Assembly (NCBI RefSeq): GCF_007858185.1
Contig: NZ_VFES01000003.1
Span: 62,001-126,000 of the forward strand
Source: Pseudomonas grimontii
GTDB taxonomy: Bacteria > Pseudomonadota > Gammaproteobacteria > Pseudomonadales > Pseudomonadaceae
DNA: 64,000 bases
Direction: 5' to 3'
Both the position numbers and the translations under genes were made by a program. Within the stretch, counting starts at the first letter, position 1. The number at the start of each line of letters is the position of its first letter. Positions 58,273 to 64,000 of this stretch are shown here, one piece after another. Below the pieces are notes generated by a model, which did no database searches, was not told the DNA's origin, and saw only the letters and a list, made by a program, of their open reading frames with translations.

Positions 58273-59673
58273 ATGTCAGAAGTTGCCCTCGCCACAGCCC
58301 CACTGACCGCCCCGCCGGTCATTCGGGCTTTGCTCGCAAAACTCGCCATCAGCTACACGGAAGTCACCGAACATCCGGGCCTGAATCCTGCGCAAAAAGT
58401 CCAGGCGGTATTGCTGGAAGACGCGGTGGGCGCCCTGATGGTGTTGTTTCCGCAGAGCCAACTGCTGGACCTCAACCGCCTCACTGAACTCACGGGTCGC
58501 CGCCTTACGGCCGTGTCGCCGGATCGCGTCGCGCGCATGCTGGGCAAGCACGACCTGAGCCTGCTGCCGGGCCTGCCGGCCCTCACCAGTTCGCCGTGCC
58601 TGTACGAAGGCAGCCTGCTCAACGAGTCGAGCCTGCTGGTGCATTCGGGTGAAGCCGGGCTGCTGCTGGAGATCGCCAGCGACGCGTTCAAGACCATGCT
58701 CACCAAGGCCAGCGCCGCCCAGTTCGGTGAGCCACTGAGCAACATCCGCCCGAACCTCGACCGCCCCAATGATGACCGTGAGGAAATCACCCAGGCGATG
58801 CAGGCATTCACCGCCCGTCGCATCCAGCAACGCCTGGAAGCGACTATCGAGATTCCACCGCTGGCCGACACCGCACAGAAGATCATCAAGCTGCGCGTCG
58901 ACCCCAACGCTACCATCGACGACATCACCGGCGTGGTCGAGACCGACCCGGCCCTGGCCGCCCAAGTGGTGAGCTGGGCCGCCTCGCCGTACTACGCATC
59001 GCCGGGCAAGATCCGCTCGGTGGAAGATGCCATCGTGCGCGTGCTGGGTTTTGACCTGGTGATCAACCTCGCACTGGGCCTGGCCCTGGGCAAGACCTTG
59101 AGCCTGCCCAAGGACCACCCGCACCAGGCCACGCCGTACTGGCACCAGTCCATCTACACCGCCGCCGTGATCGAAGGCCTGACCCGCGCCATGCCCCGCG
59201 CCCAGCGCCCGGAAGCCGGCCTGACCTACCTGGCCGGCCTGCTGCACAACTTCGGTTACCTGTTGCTGGCCCATGTATTCCCGCCGCACTTCTCGCTGAT
59301 CTGCCGCCACCTGGAGGTCAACCCACACCTGTGCCACAGCTATGTGGAGCAACACTTGCTGGGCATCAGCCGCGAGCAGATCGGCGCCTGGCTGATGCGC
59401 TACTGGGACATGCCGGACGAACTGTCCACTGCCCTGCGTTTCCAGCACGACCCGACCTACGATGGGCAATACGCCGAGTACCCGAACCTGGTGTGCCTGG
59501 CCGTGCGCCTGTTGCGCAGCCGAGGGATTGGCTCCGGGCCGGATGAGACCATCCCGGACGAACTGCTTGAGCGTTTGGGCTTGAGCCGTGACAAGGCTGA
59601 AGAAGTAGTGGCCAAGGTGCTGGATGCCGAGGTGCTGTTGCGTGAGCTGGCGTCGCAGTTCAGCCAGGCTTAA
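58273..59673 (+). CDS. YbaK-like/HDOD two-domain protein
   Basis: This 466-aa protein joins an N-terminal YbaK-like (tRNA-deacylase) domain (about 15-150, GLNPAQKVQAVLLEDAVGALMVLFPQ) to an HDOD domain (about 195-410, IEIPPLADTAQKIIKLRVDPNAT and AGLTYLAGLLHNFGYLLLAH). HDOD proteins are signalling modules, often lacking HD catalytic residues; here the HN pair replaces HD (LLHNFG). The start at 58273 is preferred; an upstream frame overlaps recG. Role is unknown but the fusion is conserved in Pseudomonas. Confidence 0.85.
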   Translation: MSEVALATAPLTAPPVIRALLAKLAISYTEVTEHPGLNPAQKVQAVLLEDAVGALMVLFPQSQLLDLNRLTELTGRRLTAVSPDRVARMLGKHDLSLLPGLPALTSSPCLYEGSLLNESSLLVHSGEAGLLLEIASDAFKTMLTKASAAQFGEPLSNIRPNLDRPNDDREEITQAMQAFTARRIQQRLEATIEIPPLADTAQKIIKLRVDPNATIDDITGVVETDPALAAQVVSWAASPYYASPGKIRSVEDAIVRVLGFDLVINLALGLALGKTLSLPKDHPHQATPYWHQSIYTAAVIEGLTRAMPRAQRPEAGLTYLAGLLHNFGYLLLAHVFPPHFSLICRHLEVNPHLCHSYVEQHLLGISREQIGAWLMRYWDMPDELSTALRFQHDPTYDGQYAEYPNLVCLAVRLLRSRGIGSGPDETIPDELLERLGLSRDKAEEVVAKVLDAEVLLRELASQFSQA

Positions 59674-59722
59674 CAGCAGCTGCAAGCTTCAAGTAGTCAG
59701 CTTCAAGCTTGCAGCTTGTGGC

Positions 59723-60103
59723 TCATCGCTTGGAGCTGCGCTTACGCCCCAAATACTTGGTCAACCCCTGGAACCAGATCACCAGCGCCGGGTTGCCCTT
59801 GATCTGGATCGACTTGTCCTGAATCCCCGTCATGAACGCCAATTGCTTGTTCTTCGCCTGCATCGTGGCGAAGCCGTAGGCGGCATCCTTGAACGCGATG
59901 GCAAACGCCGGCGCCGGGTGGACACCCGAGCGGCTGGTGATGCGTTGGTCTTTGACGATGAAGTGACGGGCAACCTTGCCGTCGAGGGTCTGCAACTGGA
60001 AAGCGAGGTCTTTGTCACCCAGCTGTTGCTGGAAGGCAGGATTGGTGCGGCTGGCTTTGCCCATCATCAGGCCCAGCACCCAGAGTAGAAGACGAAACTT
60101 CAT
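59723..60103 (-). CDS. Small SCP2-like protein flanking the cassette locus
   Basis: This 126-aa protein starts with a hydrophobic segment (MKFRLLLWVLGLMMGKASRT), perhaps a membrane anchor. The remainder has the pattern of an SCP2 sterol-carrier-like fold (FQLQTLDGKVARHFIVKD, FAIAFKDAAYGFATMQAKN, WFQGLTKYLGRK). Function is unknown. A fragment of the same gene, about 95% identical over 100 bp, reappears at about 61517-61634. That repeat marks the left side of a duplicated unit. Confidence 0.75.
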   Translation of the reverse strand: MKFRLLLWVLGLMMGKASRTNPAFQQQLGDKDLAFQLQTLDGKVARHFIVKDQRITSRSGVHPAPAFAIAFKDAAYGFATMQAKNKQLAFMTGIQDKSIQIKGNPALVIWFQGLTKYLGRKRSSKR

Positions 60104-60404
60104 AAACACACAGCCTCATAAATAATAAAGAGCTGGCGCAGTTTAGCGATTCGTTCAAAGAACACCACCCCCCAAGAGGACATGAACAACTTCATAACGT
60201 GTTGATACTTATGACTGCCCGGTCATTTTGGAACCAGTTCAGGCCTCACCTTGAATGAAAGGAAAATGAATAATACGCATTCGAAAAACATATAAAAACT
60301 GTTAACTCTAACAGTTTACGCCGCCTCACCCATCGGCAACTCTGGCTCAGCGCGCCGCCTCACCACACTCACAATCAACGTGCCACCTACAAAAGGGCTT
60401 GCTC
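60104..60404. promoter_or_regulatory. AT-rich control region of cassette 1 with a conserved dyad
   Basis: This gene-free 301-bp stretch holds a perfect inverted repeat AACTGTTA/TAACAGTT (60297-60316, loop ACTC) 89 bases before the ATG. A TATGACTGCCCGGTCA block at 60210-60225 recurs at 61638-61653 upstream of cassette 2 (15 of 16 bases). Both are retained in the second copy, suggesting they are promoter elements. Confidence 0.55.
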
Positions 60405-61250
60405 ATGAGCAACAACACCCAATCCAACGAAATTTCTTTTCAGATCAAACTCGTCGATGTAGATCACCCCATCGAAATAATCCCCAGCGCGGAGTTGAAA
60501 AATGGCGTACTTATACTCTATGGGAGTCGTTTAATATTGACCCCAGGCCCGGCACGCGGCCTTCACTCTTTTGAGGTGAGAATCAACAATAACTTACTCC
60601 CTGGCACATACGATCTGAATGGGCAGCCAGGCAATCCGGTCAAAGTGGTTTACATTGCTCCCAACACGAACGTAGTGGACTCATATCATGATGAGAGTGG
60701 CTCATTTGATTTACACAGCACTGCCACCCCGCAGCACATTGAGGGCACTTTTTCCTGTGTAGCAAAAAATGCAAGCTCTCAAATCCCGCACAAGGCCTAC
60801 TTGAGCGCGGGCCGGGTGTCACTCAACAAAATGCATAACCTAACCAGTACCGGTGAACTGACAGCCACCATTTACCCTACCGATAGTATCTTCAAACCAA
60901 GCCTATTCTTCATGAGATTCATCGAGACTAATGACCGCCTCACTTTTCTTGAAGTCAAAGCAAAAAAGGATAATATTTCTCTACATCTTTATATACCCCA
61001 AGACAAACTGGGTGACGGCTCAACACAAACATTGCAGTTTAAAGAGGATGAAAGTAGCGAATTCGCTTTCGCCGTATATATTCACGGCTATACGTTCGTA
61101 GCACAATCAGGCTCTATCAAATTTAGATATAGCAAAAGCTCCGAGACGCTTACTGGTGATATAGAGTTCAACGCCACCGGAGGCAATCCGGCTGTGCCAA
61201 AAATAACATTTACCAGCAGCTCTTTCAGAGTCACAGGCTTAGACGCTTGA
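60405..61250 (+). CDS. Cassette 1: unrecognised 281-aa beta-rich protein
   Basis: This 281-aa protein has no signal peptide or membrane segment that I can see, and no cysteine-rich motif. It looks beta-rich. Shared blocks with the gene at 61841 are LNG-PGN, VYIAPNTN, CVA, LHLYIP, GDIEF and FRVTGL at matching places. GC is much lower than the core genome, and codon use differs, suggesting import. ATG at 60405 (MSNNT) is preferred over TTG 60399. I do not recognise any characterised family and assign no function. Confidence 0.7.
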   Translation: MSNNTQSNEISFQIKLVDVDHPIEIIPSAELKNGVLILYGSRLILTPGPARGLHSFEVRINNNLLPGTYDLNGQPGNPVKVVYIAPNTNVVDSYHDESGSFDLHSTATPQHIEGTFSCVAKNASSQIPHKAYLSAGRVSLNKMHNLTSTGELTATIYPTDSIFKPSLFFMRFIETNDRLTFLEVKAKKDNISLHLYIPQDKLGDGSTQTLQFKEDESSEFAFAVYIHGYTFVAQSGSIKFRYSKSSETLTGDIEFNATGGNPAVPKITFTSSSFRVTGLDA

Positions 61251-61340
61251 ATCGCAACCCAGGCGCACGTGAAAACAATCGCCAGCCGCACCAACTAAAT
61301 GGGAATTGGCTGGCGTTTAATGTTTACAGCTATAGCTGAC

Positions 61341-61650
61341 TCAAACGTTAGGGCAAGGCACTGGCGCCCAATCGGCCAGGTTTGGATCGCGGCAAGTGCC
61401 TTCGATCTGCGCTTTACCGGCGCTGGCGACCTTCTTGCTTTCATCTTGCTGGGTTTGGGCGGGGTGCCACCAGTTGTAGTCGCAGCAGCCCTTGTCAAAG
61501 ACAGACGTCATGCCGGCCTGAATCCCCGTCATGAACGCCAGTTGCTTGTTCTTCGCCTGCATCGTGGCGAAGCCATAGACGGCATCCTTGAACGCGATGG
61601 CGAACGCCAGCGCAGGGTGAATCCCTGAATGGCGACCTATGACTGCCCAG
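61341..61650 (-). pseudogene. Chimeric remnant: lipoprotein C-terminus joined to SCP2-like gene fragment
   Basis: The minus strand ends here with the same stop and last 34-36 codons as the lipoprotein gene at 62788 (QDESKK...CRDPNLADWAPVPCPNV), then passes through a short unique stretch (GCCDYNWWHP) into a piece of the SCP2-like gene (FAIAFKDAVYGFATMQAKN). Thus both flanking genes left pieces in one frame. Bases 61344-61450 are identical to 62791-62897. It is a junction scar of a duplication or cassette insertion, not a working gene. Its 5' end fades at about 61640. Confidence 0.85.
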
Positions 61651-61840
61651 TCAATAAGAGACCTGCATGAGCCCATCACTTGGGCGACTAAATTTCGTTT
61701 AGAAATAATGCTAATTTAAAAACGCTCTAAATACCTGTTAACTCCGACAGTTCGCATCCTCAGATATGCCCAGTACCTTACAGACTGCACTACCACTTCA
61801 GCGACATCCACTCGCATATCTGACAGATAAGGATTTTAAA
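61651..61840. promoter_or_regulatory. Control region of cassette 2
   Basis: This stretch repeats the cassette 1 control elements: the TATGACTGCCCAGTCA block begins at 61638 and a CTGTTAACTCCGACAG dyad lies at 61735-61750, 91 bases before the ATG (89 in cassette 1). The conserved spacing suggests a shared regulator. Confidence 0.5.
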
Positions 61841-62686
61841 ATGAGCAAAATCAAAGAGCGGGCAGGAGAAGTCAGGACCAAGATCAAATTGAATGACGAA
61901 ACCCACCCTTTCAACCCGCATACCACGACCACGCGCCTAAAAGATAACTTTATCTTTCTCAACGCCTACGAAAATGCTTTTTCGCCTTTTCGTACTTACG
62001 CCGTTGAACTAATACTAGAAAATGGCACGCCACCTGGCGATTATCCACTGAATGGTAACCCCGGCAACAAGATCAAACTTGTCTATTTGCCGCCCAACAC
62101 CAACTTGCTTAATCATTACGCGGATAAGTTCGGAAATTTCCATTTGACTGAAACGGCCACATTAGAACGTGTGATAGGCAGTTTTGACTGTGTTGCAATT
62201 AGTGTAAACGAAGAGATCACTGCGAAAGCCAATCTGGACCTTGGCGTGGTGTCCTTCGACCAGGAACTTCGACCTTCCAGCACAGGAATCCTGAAAGGCA
62301 CCCTGCAAGACACGTCAAAAGCCAACTCGGAAAATTTCGTAGCAACGCAAGTGGTAATGGAGTTTGTCGGAGGAACGGGGCCGAACTCGTTCCTGCAAGT
62401 CATTGCAAAAGTGAAGGGCGCTCCTGAAGAAAGGCAACTTCATCTTCACATTCCCCGCGCTCGCCTGGGTGAGCACCAACTGCCCATTACGACGAACGAA
62501 GACGGTACGTCAGCCTTGGCCACATTGATTTATAACGGAGTGCATCACGCAACCGAGGGTACTATCAACTACCAATACGACAACGTTGCGCAACACTTCA
62601 GTGGAGACCTCGAATTCCAGGCTAACGGCGGCATTACCTTCAAAGACGGAAAGTTTGACATCTCCGGGCTTATTCCTCCCCGATAG
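61841..62686 (+). CDS. Cassette 2: divergent paralog of cassette 1, unrecognised family
   Basis: This 281-aa protein is exactly as long as cassette 1 and begins with the same MSK/MSN. By eye roughly a third of residues match, concentrated in LNG-PGN, VYLPPNTN, CVA, STG-L, LHLHIP, GDLEF and SGL. There is no signal peptide. An AAGGA site precedes ATG 61841; an upstream ATG at 61766 would place the conserved dyad almost at the start. GC is low. Function is unknown; a role in interbacterial competition or immunity is only one possibility. Confidence 0.72.
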   Translation: MSKIKERAGEVRTKIKLNDETHPFNPHTTTTRLKDNFIFLNAYENAFSPFRTYAVELILENGTPPGDYPLNGNPGNKIKLVYLPPNTNLLNHYADKFGNFHLTETATLERVIGSFDCVAISVNEEITAKANLDLGVVSFDQELRPSSTGILKGTLQDTSKANSENFVATQVVMEFVGGTGPNSFLQVIAKVKGAPEERQLHLHIPRARLGEHQLPITTNEDGTSALATLIYNGVHHATEGTINYQYDNVAQHFSGDLEFQANGGITFKDGKFDISGLIPPR

Positions 62687-62787
62687 CCAAAGTAACGCGC
62701 CACACCCAACCGTCAGCGCCAAATCGATAGGCGACAAAACGCCTACCGATGATTCATCGCAAATGAATCATCGGCGGGCCTATACGC

Positions 62788-63714
62788 TTAAACGTTAGGG
62801 CAAGGCACTGGCGCCCAATCGGCCAGGTTTGGATCGCGGCAAGTGCCTTCGATCTGCGCTTTACCGGCGCTGGCGACCTTCTTGCTTTCATCTTGCTTGG
62901 TCTGGGCGGTCTGGAAGGTTTTCTCGGTGCTCACCGCTTCTGTTGGTACAGTTGGAAGAGGCGGCTTTTTCGGCGGTTTGCTGCCTGTACCTTTTTTCTT
63001 GCCTGGCGTCACAACGGGTGTGGTGTCAGCCTTGGCCACGGTGACCACGTCGGCACGCTGTACGCCAACCTGCTGCAGGTCTTTCTCGTAGGCCTGGGTG
63101 TAGTTGTTCAGGTCTTCGGCGGCTTTGCCGTTGACCGCAACGATCAGGTCATTGGATTCCTTCAGGCCCGAGACGATTTCCGCCAGGCGCTTGCGGCCTT
63201 CGGTGTCGTTGACGGTCTTGGCTTTGCGATCAGTCACCAACTTGGTGAATGCGCTCTGGTAGCACTGCTGGGACGCCCTGGCGTACGCGGTGCTGCGGTC
63301 GATGTCAGAGGCGCTTTTGTTCACGTCAGCCGCATACGAGGCAATGCGCTGGTTGTCATCGGCGATCTGCTTCTGACGCTCGGTGTAGTAACCCGCTGCG
63401 CCGCCGGCCAGGGCCCCGCCCGCTGCGCCAATGGCGGCGTTACGGCCACGCTTTTCCTTGTCGCCGGTCAGGGCGCCCAGCAATGCACCGCCGGCCGCGC
63501 CGATGGCTGCACCGGTGACAACCGACTTGGTCATGTTCGAGTCGGTGGCGCGCAAGTGCTGCACCGGCTCGTAGCAGTTGGGGTAGTACTCGACCTTGGT
63601 GCTGGACGCGACCTTGGAAGCCGGCGACGTGGCGCAGCCTGTCAACACGGTGCTGAAGCCAGCGGCAATCAGCAGCAAGTGACGCTTGGAAACCGCCTTA
63701 CGGGAAAAAAGCAT
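62788..63714 (-). CDS. Glycine-zipper lipoprotein flanking the cassette locus
   Basis: This 308-aa lipoprotein has a signal ending FSTVLTGCATS. A glycine-zipper region follows (GAAIGAAGGALLGALTGDKEKRGRNAAIGAAGGALAGGAAGYY, about 68-110), which can insert into membranes. The remainder is helical and Lys/Thr/Pro-rich near the end (KKKGTGSKPPKKPPLPT). Cys residues lie at the C-terminus (GTCRD, VPCPNV). Its 3' end is duplicated at 61344-61450. It starts just before another minus-strand gene at the window edge. Confidence 0.82.
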   Translation of the reverse strand: MLFSRKAVSKRHLLLIAAGFSTVLTGCATSPASKVASSTKVEYYPNCYEPVQHLRATDSNMTKSVVTGAAIGAAGGALLGALTGDKEKRGRNAAIGAAGGALAGGAAGYYTERQKQIADDNQRIASYAADVNKSASDIDRSTAYARASQQCYQSAFTKLVTDRKAKTVNDTEGRKRLAEIVSGLKESNDLIVAVNGKAAEDLNNYTQAYEKDLQQVGVQRADVVTVAKADTTPVVTPGKKKGTGSKPPKKPPLPTVPTEAVSTEKTFQTAQTKQDESKKVASAGKAQIEGTCRDPNLADWAPVPCPNV

Positions 63715-63798
63715 AAGTAGTGTTCTCTTCTAAGTTTGACTTGCCCAGCACGGCCACTGCCGCCTGAGTCCCTTCCAAGCTCGCCATACAGCCAGCGA

Positions 63799-64000
63799 TC
63801 ATCGCTGACCGCTCGCTGCGAGCAATTCCTTCAAGATCGTCGCCGGGTCGGCCCGCTGTTGTTTGCGGTAGTTGCCAACATGGCGAACGAACAGTGTTGC
63901 GCGCGTCACCAGGCTTTTGCCGAGCACTGGCTTGCGATCCAACTCTTCCTTGATCCGTTGAAACTGTGCCTGGATCACCGCATCGGTATAACGCGTGCCA
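63799..64000 (-). CDS. C-terminal end of an unidentified protein (partial)
   Basis: An open frame enters from the right edge and ends with TGA at 63799-63801. About 66 residues are visible (GTRYTDAVIQAQFQRIKEEL ... LVTRATLFVRHVGNYRKQQRADPATILKELLAASG). The family is not clear to me. It is on the same strand as the lipoprotein gene, 85 bases upstream, so they may be co-transcribed. Confidence 0.55.
   Translation of the reverse strand, partial: GTRYTDAVIQAQFQRIKEELDRKPVLGKSLVTRATLFVRHVGNYRKQQRADPATILKELLAASGQR

Noticed and set aside
59674..63714. CRISPR array or integron explanation for repeats in the cassette locus
   Set aside because: The repeats are two long gene-derived blocks, not many short regular units. 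No integrase or attC-like site is seen.

Overview
The window is chromosomal DNA of a Pseudomonas, most likely the P. fluorescens group. From about 8.4 kb onward the gene order follows the P. aeruginosa block from comM through rep, pauR, dadX/dadA, the lrp-type dadR, kauB, rpmG/rpmB, radC, coaBC, dut, algC, argB, pyrE, crc, rph, gmk, rpoZ, spoT, oxyR to recG (order recalled from general knowledge, not searched). Several copies of the short GTGGGAGGGGG...-type palindrome (REP/REPIN) typical of P. fluorescens lie between genes.

Region 1 (1-8409) is an accessory copper-resistance segment with visibly lower GC. It holds a Cu(I) P1B-ATPase, a DUF2933 membrane protein, a Met/His-rich cupredoxin and a small periplasmic protein on the minus strand, then copR-copS and copC-copD on the plus strand. 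Three near-identical sites precede three of its transcription units and are probable CopR boxes. The segment ends abruptly inside comM, whose 5' part (including Walker A) is missing. This marks the edge of an integrated element whose other end is left of the window.

Region 2 (8.4-33.8 kb) is core genome: a chemoreceptor, a LysR regulator, a MATE pump, a c-di-GMP phosphodiesterase with a degenerate GGDEF domain, Rep helicase, xpt, a CoA hydrolase/transferase and a cytochrome c5. An amine and amino-acid catabolism cluster follows: pauR, dadX, a RidA protein, dadA, dadR, a PauB-like amine oxidase, a MocR regulator, a PLD lipoprotein, an MFS carrier, kauB and a cupin.

Region 3 (33.8-45.2 kb) holds ribosomal protein and housekeeping genes. 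Between argB and pyrE sits an inserted AbiE-type toxin-antitoxin pair. Its antitoxin combines a PD-(D/E)XK-like domain with a winged helix, two 20-bp operator-like repeats precede it, and a long imperfect hairpin lies further upstream.

Region 4 (45.2-59.7 kb) holds rph, yicC, gmk, rpoZ, spoT, a RidA protein, a lipoprotein, an SDR protein, exbB-exbD-tonB, oxyR, recG and a YbaK-HDOD protein.

Region 5 (59.7-63.7 kb) is the most unusual part. Two low-GC genes of exactly equal length (281 codons) encode divergent paralogs of an unrecognised family. Each lies between an SCP2-like gene (or its remnant) and a glycine-zipper lipoprotein gene (or its remnant). The flanks are nearly identical (107 bp perfect on one side) while the cassettes have diverged strongly. 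This suggests a locus where alternative cassettes are gained by recombination through conserved flanks.
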